Below are positions 22,497 to 28,991 of a DNA stretch of 28,991 bases, one piece after another. The position numbers and the translations under genes are program-made. Source of the DNA: a virus. Position 1 is the stretch's first letter. Every line of letters starts with the position of its first letter. The DNA is taken from positions 1-28,991 of the IMG/VR virus record IMGVR_UViG_3300044825_002687. One strand, 5' to 3'. The notes under the pieces are model-generated. The model saw only the letters and a list, made by a program, of their open reading frames with translations, was not told where the DNA came from and did not search any database.

Positions 22497-22823
22497 ATGG
22501 GAACTTCAAAGTCTGAACAATATCTTAAACGCAGAATGTGGCGGGAAGATGGTCTATACTATTTTTGTAATCTTTGTGGAGATTATAAACTTGAAACAGA
22601 GTTTTACAAAAGTAAAAACACTCCCTTTGGTATTACCTATAAGTGTAAATTACACTACAAAAAGGACGACAATAGTACCAAAGAATTTGACCATCTGAAA
22701 TTATCCCCCATCACTGATGACGATTTTCTTGGGGCACAGATACTCTTGGAAAATCTCGGGTATAAGTTCGGAGCCGACCAACTTCCCGTATGGAAACAAT
22801 TTGAAATAAAACATAATCTCTAA
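22497..22823 (+). CDS. Small zinc-finger-like protein A
   Basis: A 108-residue protein starting MGTSKSEQYLKRR. The frame is open from a TTG at 22437, but the promoter at 22448-22479 lies inside that extension, so ATG 22497 (or 22491) is the likely start. A CNLCG motif and a downstream C-x-x-H (CKLHY) could form a Cys3His zinc site like those in phage zinc-ribbon or endonuclease VII-like proteins, but no nuclease residues are evident. The C-terminus (FLGAQILLENLGY...LPVWKQFEIKHNL) closely resembles that of the protein at 23255-23542, so the two are paralogues. It is the first gene of the plus-strand island and probably an early regulatory or host-takeover gene. Confidence 0.6.
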   Translation: MGTSKSEQYLKRRMWREDGLYYFCNLCGDYKLETEFYKSKNTPFGITYKCKLHYKKDDNSTKEFDHLKLSPITDDDFLGAQILLENLGYKFGADQLPVWKQFEIKHNL

Positions 22824-22835
22824 AACACAAACAAA

Positions 22836-23252
22836 ATGACTGGAGCACACAAATGCACCTACCGAGACGCACTTCATATAAAGTTGATGATTTCCGAAGG
22901 TCTAACCAATTCCGAAATACATAAAACATTTATTTCCGAAAAGGGTCACCAAATATCCCGAGCACATATTGATAAAATACGCAAGGGGCAAAGATGGAAC
23001 TCTAAAATCTATTCCTTCGTTCCAAAGGACGAATTGAAAAGTTTGAAAAAATTGACCACCAAAATTAACGATGGTTCAGTCTTTCATTCGGAGATAGGTA
23101 AGGTCATCACATATACCGACGAGAAGTGGATTTATCTTCATTTTAAGGACACTTTATTAGTAAGACAGGAAACCTACCTTATAAAAGATGAAAAGACGGC
23201 TGTGGACAATTTTGCAGAAGCACATCATCTTTTTGTAAGTCAGTATTTATAG
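22836..23252 (+). CDS. Helix-turn-helix DNA-binding protein
   Basis: A 138-residue protein. Residues 7-50 (YRDALHIKLMISEGLTNSEI...ISRAHIDKIRKGQRWN) form a typical helix-turn-helix: a helix, a turn after GLTNSEI, and a recognition helix starting ISRAHIDKI, followed by the basic KGQRW seen in phage and homing-endonuclease DNA-binding domains. Residues 55-138 are a mixed alpha/beta part with no known motif and no catalytic residues. It sits between two paralogous zinc-finger genes and is probably a repressor or activator. Its nearest non-coding target is the structured segment upstream. Confidence 0.6.
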   Translation: MTGAHKCTYRDALHIKLMISEGLTNSEIHKTFISEKGHQISRAHIDKIRKGQRWNSKIYSFVPKDELKSLKKLTTKINDGSVFHSEIGKVITYTDEKWIYLHFKDTLLVRQETYLIKDEKTAVDNFAEAHHLFVSQYL

Positions 23253-23254
23253 GA

Positions 23255-23542
23255 ATGAAACAGAAAAACTTGGAAATAGTTGATGGCGTTGAGTGGTGCC
23301 TTTGTAGTGCTTGTGGTACAAAGAAGATTTGTGAATTGAACTTTTACTACGACAAACGTCACAACTATTTTACGAATGTTTGTAGGCTCTGTATGAATGC
23401 TCAAAAGAGAGACAAAAATTATATTCCCAAATACCCGCCAGGGGATATACTTCAGTCGAAACAAGTTTTACGTTTAATTGGCTATGACCCTGATAGTAAA
23501 ATACCTGTTCACGAACAATTCAATCTAAAACACGACTTATGA
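23255..23542 (+). CDS. Small zinc-finger-like protein B (paralogue of A)
   Basis: A 95-residue protein with two CxxC pairs, CSACG (17-21) and CRLCM (43-47), an ordinary Cys4 zinc-ribbon pattern with YYDKRHNYF between them. The C-terminus (ILQSKQVLRLIGYDPDSKIPVHEQFNLKHDL, shown here only as pattern) aligns with protein A as xxLxxxGY...PVxxQFxxKHxL. It begins 2 nt after the HTH gene and overlaps the next gene as ATGA. Nucleic-acid or protein binding is inferred; no HNH or nuclease motif is complete. Confidence 0.6.
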   Translation: MKQKNLEIVDGVEWCLCSACGTKKICELNFYYDKRHNYFTNVCRLCMNAQKRDKNYIPKYPPGDILQSKQVLRLIGYDPDSKIPVHEQFNLKHDL

Positions 23543-23757
23543 CGGAGTTCGACAAAGACCTTCAATACATCACTCACATTTTCAACCGGTCTAACACAAT
23601 ATCGGAGTTAAATGAATTGAGAAGATTATTCAAACATTTCTTGGATAAGTGGTCTGTACGGCTTTCACCAACAGACCCAACATTCATAAAAATAAAACAA
23701 GACTGGGGTGAAAAAATAGAAGAAAAATACAAAAAAATCTCAAAATTGTATATTTAA
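23539..23757 (+). CDS. Small helical protein, unknown function
   Basis: A 72-residue, Lys/Glu-rich, helical protein (ISELNELRRLFKHFLDKWS, EEKYKKISKLYI) with no known family. Its ATG overlaps the stop of protein B by 4 nt, so translation is coupled and it is likely real. Confidence 0.5.
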   Translation: MTEFDKDLQYITHIFNRSNTISELNELRRLFKHFLDKWSVRLSPTDPTFIKIKQDWGEKIEEKYKKISKLYI

Positions 23758-23795
23758 TTCTTGTTTTCATCAAAAAAATATACTATTATTATCTT

Positions 23796-23921
23796 ATGGG
23801 AGCACAAAACAAAAACTATGAAAAAACAATCCCTACGAGACCATCGGAACGTAGGGAGTTGAAGGAAGAATTAGAGTTCTTGGTATTCAAGAAACAATTC
23901 CAAAAAACGATTAAAAAATAA
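23796..23921 (+). CDS. Very small basic protein (41 aa)
   Basis: ATG at 23796 opens a 41-residue frame ending TAA at 23921, starting MGAQNKNYEKTIPTRPSERR and ending in KQFQKTIKK. It is highly charged and basic with a helical centre. It is the last frame before the terminator at 23954 and on the same strand as the island genes. Small basic proteins in such islands often act on host proteins or nucleic acids, but no function can be read here. Confidence 0.4.
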   Translation: MGAQNKNYEKTIPTRPSERRELKEELEFLVFKKQFQKTIKK

Positions 23922-23953
23922 GGGTCAGTTTCTAACTTAAGGGACACGACTAC

Positions 23954-23990
23954 AGGTAGGGGGATTTTCCATATTGACCCCTACCTTTTC
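23954..23990 (+). terminator. Rho-independent terminator of the plus-strand island
   Basis: AGGTAGGGG (23954-23962) pairs perfectly with CCCCTACCT (23978-23986) around a 15-base loop, followed by TTTC. It lies between two convergent gene groups, and its right edge touches the stop codon of the connector gene. On the minus strand no T-run follows the stem. Confidence 0.75.
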
Positions 23991-24616
23991 TATTCCCCTG
24001 AACCTTTGCCCCCGTACCACCAGGGTATTCCACAGCCAAAATCACCACAGCCTAAAGTATTGTTTCCCCAACTACCAAAGATGTAATTTCTTGATGGTAA
24101 TGTAATAGGTGATTTGAATGCTCCTGTAAACTCGGGAACGAGTTGTCCCAAATTGGTTTGAACTGCGTATTCAGGGTATTTCGCGTTGTTGAAGACCAAG
24201 TGTCTTCTCATCAAATTATCCAAAAACTCGGCTCTGTCTTTAGCCTGACCTTTTAGATACTGAAACTCCTTTATACCAACAGGACTTGATTGCTCAGACC
24301 TGAATTGTTGAACACCGACATTTACGATTTTGACGAACATATTATCCAAGATGAGGTAATAGGAAAATGCTATGAGGGTTTGAACAATGTAGTTATTCAG
24401 GAGTTCCTTGTAATTGGCATTCTGTGGTAAATCAATCTCGTTGTCTCGAACCAACTGCAAAATCTTTTCATAAAGGTTGGTACCTAATGTCTCTTGAATG
24501 AAAATATTTTGAGCCTGTTGTATTCCGTATCTCAACTCTGAGGAGTCAACATTTTGGTCAATCGGTGCGTTGTCCTTTAATTTCTGTTCCGAAATTAGTA
24601 AAACATTATAAATCAT
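23990..24616 (-). CDS. Head-tail connector protein (adaptor type)
   Basis: A 208-residue, mostly helical protein directly after the portal gene, overlapping it by 11 nt. The helices (LIQ-rich N-terminus with GIQQAQNIFIQETLG, YKELLNNYIVQTLIAFSYYLIL, KDRAEFLDNLMRRHL) fit the four-helix connector/adaptor fold that docks below the portal. The C-terminus is Gly/Trp-rich (GSWGNNTLGCGDFGCGIPWW), which I recall from connector-type proteins of Bacteroidota phages. It is the last gene of the right-hand minus-strand group and converges on the plus-strand island. Confidence 0.6.
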   Translation of the reverse strand: MIYNVLLISEQKLKDNAPIDQNVDSSELRYGIQQAQNIFIQETLGTNLYEKILQLVRDNEIDLPQNANYKELLNNYIVQTLIAFSYYLILDNMFVKIVNVGVQQFRSEQSSPVGIKEFQYLKGQAKDRAEFLDNLMRRHLVFNNAKYPEYAVQTNLGQLVPEFTGAFKSPITLPSRNYIFGSWGNNTLGCGDFGCGIPWWYGGKGSGE

Positions 24617-25691
24617 TTTGAATGCTGTTTTGAACTATAGTTAAATCCACCTTCTCATTCGGATACATCAATTGCAATACAGGTTCCAATTCACGAATTA
24701 CGAACTCCTGTAGAGGTTGTATTGTGGTTTTCATAAACAGGTTGTAGGTTGTTTGTAGTTGGTCTGCAGAGGAATTAAAACCGGTAGGATTTGGTAGCCC
24801 GATAATTGAACCATCAACGATTTGATGGGCTGCGAGAATATTTTCCCGAACCAAAGCAAATATTTCTGCGTATCCCCCTTGTTGAATACTTGGTTGTATT
24901 TGGGTGATTTCAGGTTTCATTCCTTCCCCACCCCAAGAAACTATAATACGACCGGTATTTTCAGCACCGGTATATCTCTGTTCCAAACGTGCCAAAATGT
25001 CTTCTTGGTCGTTTTGTGAGTCAGGTGCTTCGGTTGGGAAATGTATAAAGAGTGATGGGCTTGCTCCATTTGAAATTTGGCTAAGGTTGAATTGTGAAAT
25101 TGCTCTCGACAGACGAATATCCAACATCGAACTCAAATAGTCAGGAACTCCATAGAAAAGATAACCAGGTTGGTAATTCTTTATATGTACGATTTGTCTA
25201 TCTGTGAAGTTTTTAGGGTCAAACTCCTTAAGTTCAACAATGCCAGATTTTCTCCACATTGCCCAGTCGTGGCAATAATACCAAGTATCCGAAAAAAGTT
25301 CCGTGTCTTCAGGTTGTCCCGCACGCATAAACTTCGAAGGAATAATGTGAAAACCACTTATACCCTCTTTCCTGTCCTTTTTCCAAACGATTTCAAGGAA
25401 TACATTACCGGTGACCACAAACTCAAAGAAAATCTGTTTAATGACGTCATTTAGGTATTCTTTGTTATTTATCTTGAAGTCTTGGCTGAAGCCCCTACCC
25501 GCAGCATTATTCACGATGCTTTGAATACAAGCGTGATGAATTGGTGAGAAGTCGGTGTATAAATACCAACGTTCAATTTCCATATTGTCAAGTCCCCAAC
25601 GCACGAACGGCTCATTCCTATTTCGTTTTTCAACGAAGCGTTCCACGTTTTCAACTCCGAAGTTTATAGTATCAATTTTCAGCATTGTCAA
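24606..25691 (-). CDS. Portal protein
   Basis: A 361-residue protein resembling PBSX/P2-type portals, close to their usual ~340 residues. Landmarks are DFSPIHHACIQSIVNNAAGRGF (N-terminal wing helix), FVVTGNVFLEIVWKKD, FHIIPSKFMRAG, the GVPDYLSSMLDIRLSRAI stem region, and a C-terminal helix pair IQPLQEFVIRELEPVLQ. It forms the 12-fold channel at one capsid vertex and is the dock for terminase and connector. In this window it is separated from terL by about 8.5 kb and from the capsid gene by about 23 kb, which is unusual. ATG 25691 overlaps the upstream gene by 20 nt; an in-frame ATG at 25685 would shorten it by two residues. Confidence 0.88.
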   Translation of the reverse strand: MTMLKIDTINFGVENVERFVEKRNRNEPFVRWGLDNMEIERWYLYTDFSPIHHACIQSIVNNAAGRGFSQDFKINNKEYLNDVIKQIFFEFVVTGNVFLEIVWKKDRKEGISGFHIIPSKFMRAGQPEDTELFSDTWYYCHDWAMWRKSGIVELKEFDPKNFTDRQIVHIKNYQPGYLFYGVPDYLSSMLDIRLSRAISQFNLSQISNGASPSLFIHFPTEAPDSQNDQEDILARLEQRYTGAENTGRIIVSWGGEGMKPEITQIQPSIQQGGYAEIFALVRENILAAHQIVDGSIIGLPNPTGFNSSADQLQTTYNLFMKTTIQPLQEFVIRELEPVLQLMYPNEKVDLTIVQNSIQNDL

Positions 25692-26115
25692 AGTCGTATA
25701 TTACATAATTATCAGCCTGTCCCGAGTAGGTAATAGGAATATTTTGATTTACCCCCACAACATTCACCAAAGTTTGATAAATCACTCCATCTGACAAACT
25801 CGGTAGTATATTTGTGGTGCTCGTTTGTTGGTAGACATTCAAAGAGTATTCACCGGGTATTAAATGTACGTTTGTTTGTCCGCAAATTGTAGCCCCAGTC
25901 AAAACTTCGGGTATTTGGTCGTCCACATCAATACAGAAAACATCATAACCGGGTTTGTAGTCCGTAGCCGGTAAAACCCTGAAAGGTATAAAGTTCCATT
26001 CCAAGTTTGAAAGTTTGTGTTTCAAACTCCACAAAAATACTGGGTTGTTGATTGTAGCGTTTCGGCTACAAACTGCGGCACTTTGATTTTGTTGACCTTG
26101 ATATATGTAAATCAT
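25672..26115 (-). CDS. Hypothetical virion-associated beta protein (147 aa)
   Basis: A 147-residue, beta-rich protein. It contains GEYSLNVYQQTSTTNILPSL, a pattern I recall as G-x-YSYxVYEQxSxTNLDP in Bacteroidota phage proteins of unknown function found near structural genes. Two Cys occur in FCIDVD and TICGQ. There is no signal peptide. It sits between the propeller adhesin gene and the portal gene. A minor head or fibre role is inferred from context. Confidence 0.5.
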   Translation of the reverse strand: MIYIYQGQQNQSAAVCSRNATINNPVFLWSLKHKLSNLEWNFIPFRVLPATDYKPGYDVFCIDVDDQIPEVLTGATICGQTNVHLIPGEYSLNVYQQTSTTNILPSLSDGVIYQTLVNVVGVNQNIPITYSGQADNYVIYDFDNAEN

Positions 26116-26125
26116 TTCACTTCAA

Positions 26126-27862
26126 TTAACAGAATGTAAATCCGGCACCCTGTGGTAGACCACCCACAATATACCAACGCGCCGTAGTACCGAGACCATT
26201 CATATCACTTGCGTAATAACCATCTCCCACAGGGGTAGTCATATTTATGTCCGAATAGACGTACTGCAATGTATCTAAACAAGCCCAACAATTAAAAGGA
26301 GCACAAGGAGCACAATTACCTAAATCATAGGCGTAAACATTAAATGTTGTACCGGTTAGGTTATTACAAGCATCAGTTCCAGTTGAACCTGAAGCCACAA
26401 CGAATGTTAAAATTGGAAATGATGTGGGGGTAGGCGTTGGCGTTGATGTTGGGGGTATTCCTGACGCACTTGGAGAGGGGCTATTGGTTGGTGTGATGGT
26501 GGGCGTTGGGGTCAAAGGTGGCACATAGCAATTTGAAGTTGAAAGTGGGTTTCCACTCATATCAATTTTTACTATTCCCATCGTTTGTTGTTCGTTAAAA
26601 CTTGTAAAATCACCCACAAAAACCATATCCCCGTTTGGTAATACCGCACCTATTTCAGCACTGTTATTGTCTTGGGTGAATGTATAATCAAACCCGTAAT
26701 TTACATTTGTTTGGCTTCCAAAGTTGGTATCAAAAACCCCTGTTTTACTTAAAGCAAAAATCTTTCCGTAAAAAGTTATTCCGTTAAAACTTTCATTCCC
26801 GGTATCAGTTGATTTTTGACACGTAATATAAAGATTGTTATTTGTGGGGTTCAACAAAATATTAACTTCGCCAATAGTACCTGTACTTGCCAAACCTGTA
26901 CCTATATTACTTGTAAATGTGGCATCTAATACCCCTGTGGTTGCGTCAATTTTAGCAACACGATTTATTGAAGTACCATTATAGGTTGTGAAAGTACCAA
27001 CGCAATAAATAAAACCACCATCATAAATTATGTCAGTCACAAGACCACTAAAGCCAGTTCCAACCCCAGTCATAAAAGTGGTATCAAGTGTTCCAAATTC
27101 ATTAATTTTGGCTACCCTGTTTGCAGAAACCCCTTTATAGGTGCCAAATTGACCCCCAACAAAATAGTTTCCACTACCATCTTGGGTCATACAAAAAACC
27201 TGTGTGTTGAATCCAGTACCCGCAGTGAAAGTGGTATCAACACTACCATCAGATAAAAACTTTCCTATTCTATTTGCTGGCGTTGTAACGAAACTACCAA
27301 CTACCATATAATAACTTTCATCAGGGGCAACTTCAATATCTGCAACGTTTCCGTTTATATTTGCTGAAAAAGAAGTATCCACACTTCCATCAGCAAAAAA
27401 CCTTAGCATTCTTGTATTATTTGACTGATAGATATAACTACCACCAACCAACAAAGTTCCCCCGCTTAAAGGTGCAAAGCATTGAACCCCCACACCCGGG
27501 TTTAAATTTGAAATACTTTGTTGAAAGAATGACCCCTCAGCGTTGCCTGTAGTTGAATTAACCTTAGCGATGAGTTTAAGTGGGTTTCCTTGATAAAACT
27601 GAAATGTTCCACCCACAAACAAGGAACCACCTGAATAAAGTACCGCAGCGGGTTTTGTGTCGAAACCTTGACCTACACAGAATAAACCAAGCGGAGTGGG
27701 TGAAGGGGTAAATGAAGGGGTGACCGGTATTTGCGTTGCACTTGGGGTGGGTGTAGGCGTTGGCGTTGCCCCACTTAAAAAATTGGAATAAATATCCAAA
27801 ATTGCCCTATTCTCCCCAAGATAGTTGGAGAATTGCTTATTCAAAAATACCCTATTACCCAC
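26126..27862 (-). CDS. Delta-60 beta-propeller protein with Pro/Thr linkers, probable tail adhesin
   Basis: A 578-residue protein. A short N-terminal anchor (1-31, FLNKQFSNYLGENRAILDIYS) is followed by a Pro/Thr linker (32-58). A propeller made of repeated DGSVDTSF-type units spans about 60-440, with clear copies at FFADGSVDTSFS, LSDGSVDTTFTAG, EFGTLDTTF, TTGVLDATFTS and TGVFDTNFG. These are the signature of delta-60 repeats. A second linker (about 447-482) leads to a Cys-rich end module (485-578, with CAPCAPFNCWAC and DINMTTPVGDGYY) related to the C-terminus of the 511-aa tail protein. A surface adhesin that binds host glycan or protein is likely. The anchor may attach it to the virion. Confidence 0.7.
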   Translation of the reverse strand: MGNRVFLNKQFSNYLGENRAILDIYSNFLSGATPTPTPTPSATQIPVTPSFTPSPTPLGLFCVGQGFDTKPAAVLYSGGSLFVGGTFQFYQGNPLKLIAKVNSTTGNAEGSFFQQSISNLNPGVGVQCFAPLSGGTLLVGGSYIYQSNNTRMLRFFADGSVDTSFSANINGNVADIEVAPDESYYMVVGSFVTTPANRIGKFLSDGSVDTTFTAGTGFNTQVFCMTQDGSGNYFVGGQFGTYKGVSANRVAKINEFGTLDTTFMTGVGTGFSGLVTDIIYDGGFIYCVGTFTTYNGTSINRVAKIDATTGVLDATFTSNIGTGLASTGTIGEVNILLNPTNNNLYITCQKSTDTGNESFNGITFYGKIFALSKTGVFDTNFGSQTNVNYGFDYTFTQDNNSAEIGAVLPNGDMVFVGDFTSFNEQQTMGIVKIDMSGNPLSTSNCYVPPLTPTPTITPTNSPSPSASGIPPTSTPTPTPTSFPILTFVVASGSTGTDACNNLTGTTFNVYAYDLGNCAPCAPFNCWACLDTLQYVYSDINMTTPVGDGYYASDMNGLGTTARWYIVGGLPQGAGFTFC

Positions 27863-27870
27863 CCCTCAAA

Positions 27871-28677
27871 TTAAATTACAGGGTTTAACACAAATCCACC
27901 TAAAGTTTGGTTGGTAGAAGAAACCGCAGTTTCCATTGTGCCAACAGAATACGAAGCTTGAAGTGGGGAACTCAAACCACCATATAATTGACCTATGTTC
28001 GGTGAATTACCACCTCTAAATACATTAGGAAAACAAGTACCACCATATTCAAGCACAACACCCAACATATTATTTGCGAATTGACATTGTTCAGCGCTGT
28101 TAACTGGGTTTCTAAATCTCATTGTTGGTGCTACCGCGCCAGGGTTCGTTACCCTGAAAAGGAGGTAATAGAAACCACCCTTTTCAATAACCAAATCACT
28201 GCTGAATGCGTAGGTATAAAGACCCGTAGTTGTTGTATCCGCAGAAGTTGCTGAAAGTGGTGAGGTTAATTGGGTTTTTGGTTGAAAACCTGCGGTTGGG
28301 CAAATTTGACCATCATAAATTGCGAACTCATATGTATCTTGGGTTGAAGATATTGTGCCAATACCAAATGTAATTGAAGAATAAGAAATATTACCCCTGT
28401 CATAGAATAATACACTTTGTACTAAACCCTGTGCGCCAGCATTCATAGCGCTTCCAGCACCCTGAGCGATTCCAGCACCACCTTTTTGTCTTTGAACAGG
28501 GTAAACGGGTGCCAAACTCGAACCACCGATGTAGTCAGTTCCAATCAACAGACCAGTATTGTTTCCAAGTCCATCTTGAACCGCTTGAACCGATGAAGTT
28601 ATACCAGTTGAACTATCAGCCAGTTTAATTAAACCCTGGTATGACTGATTTACTTGTTGATTAGTTAAACTACTCAT
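27871..28677 (-). CDS. Tail fibre-like protein
   Basis: A 268-residue protein. The N-terminus (residues 1-85) is Gly/Ala/Gln-rich and may form a trimeric stem (NQQVNQSYQGLIKLADSS, GAGIAQGAGSAMNAGAQGL). Residues 88-190 are a beta-sandwich-like domain (YDRGNISYSSITFGIG ... YEFAIYDG ... GGFYYLLFRVTN), the sort of jelly-roll fold found at fibre tips. The C-terminus is Gly/Ser-rich. It precedes the propeller adhesin by 8 nt and follows an 85-aa gene. A fibre or virion-surface role is inferred from composition and place. Confidence 0.5.
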   Translation of the reverse strand: MSSLTNQQVNQSYQGLIKLADSSTGITSSVQAVQDGLGNNTGLLIGTDYIGGSSLAPVYPVQRQKGGAGIAQGAGSAMNAGAQGLVQSVLFYDRGNISYSSITFGIGTISSTQDTYEFAIYDGQICPTAGFQPKTQLTSPLSATSADTTTTGLYTYAFSSDLVIEKGGFYYLLFRVTNPGAVAPTMRFRNPVNSAEQCQFANNMLGVVLEYGGTCFPNVFRGGNSPNIGQLYGGLSSPLQASYSVGTMETAVSSTNQTLGGFVLNPVI

Positions 28678-28688
28678 TTTTGTTAATT

Positions 28689-28946
28689 TTAATTAAGGCT
28701 TGTTCCGCTGAAAAATTGGTTAAAGTAATTCTCACTTTCAACGGGTTTAGGTACGAACTCTATTATTGGTAAATCTTTTACCCAAGCATTCTGTGGGTAA
28801 ATTGATGACTCAACTTCGTGGATTGAAATTACCCATTCTGACGGGATATTTCCATAAGACAATACAGGGTTGAACTTCCAAGATGGTTGAACCAACTGAC
28901 CAACCAAATTATTCTTTTGCTCTTCTGTTAATTTTGCTACCAACAT
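28689..28946 (-). CDS. Small protein of the fibre gene group, possible fibre-associated chaperone
   Basis: An 85-residue protein starting MLVAKLTEEQKNNLVGQLV. It contains WVISIHEVESSIYPQNAWVKDLPIIEFVP and ends FNQFFSGTSLN. I do not recognise a family. The helical start and aromatic middle resemble small proteins located next to phage fibre genes, some of which aid fibre assembly; this is only a suggestion. The 45 bases to its right up to the window edge hold no recognisable feature. Confidence 0.45.
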   Translation of the reverse strand: MLVAKLTEEQKNNLVGQLVQPSWKFNPVLSYGNIPSEWVISIHEVESSIYPQNAWVKDLPIIEFVPKPVESENYFNQFFSGTSLN

Positions 28947-28991
28947 ATCAATAGGTATTTCTATTTAGAGTTGTTTGGAATGTATTTATAA

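Noticed and set aside
22497-23542. HNH or endonuclease VII homing enzymes
   Set aside because: The Cys pairs resemble such proteins but no complete His-Asn-His or catalytic metal site is present.

Overview
The window is a near-continuous stretch of a tailed double-stranded DNA phage (or prophage) genome. The probable host is a member of the Bacteroidota. Three things suggest this: start codons follow A-rich leaders with almost no Shine-Dalgarno sequence; two divergent promoter candidates match the Bacteroidota pattern TTTG-N20-TAnnTTTG; and several structural proteins resemble phages of that phylum as I remember them. The code appears standard and gene density is high. Almost every gene is on the minus strand, packed with 1-20 nt overlaps, so the map reads naturally from right to left.

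Reading leftwards: a tail-fibre/adhesin-like group lies at 28.9-25.7 kb, including a delta-60 beta-propeller protein with Pro/Thr-rich linkers. Portal and connector follow (25.7-24.0 kb). A small plus-strand island of five short genes comes next (22.5-23.9 kb), closed by a terminator and preceded by a ~0.6 kb structured non-coding segment. Then come four small unknown genes (21.9-20.8 kb) ending in a strong terminator. A packaging operon covers 20.7-14.9 kb: a TerS-like protein, five inserted enzyme genes, then TerS and TerL. Tail genes occupy 14.9-4.9 kb, including a probable -1 frameshift gene, a tail terminator, a baseplate-type protein and the tape measure. The head group is at 4.9-0.3 kb: a 932-aa mosaic protein with a maturation protease, a scaffold-like protein and the major capsid protein. 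A gene cut by the left edge ends the window.

The most interesting part is the five-gene cassette inside the packaging operon: ParB-like protein, sugar-type nucleotidyltransferase, HAD phosphatase fused to an APH/choline-kinase-like domain, GT-A glycosyltransferase and TET/JBP-type 2-oxoglutarate dioxygenase. I read it as a candidate DNA base hypermodification pathway: hydroxylate a 5-methylpyrimidine, glycosylate it, and possibly add a phospho-linked group. No DNA methyltransferase is visible here, so thymine is as plausible a substrate as 5-methylcytosine.

Other points of interest are a T9 slippery run where a -1 shift rescues a well-formed reading frame, Pro/Thr-rich linkers and Cys-rich end modules on several virion proteins, and a structured non-coding region with repeated motifs and possible alternative pairings. 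All function calls come from reading the sequence; no database search was run.
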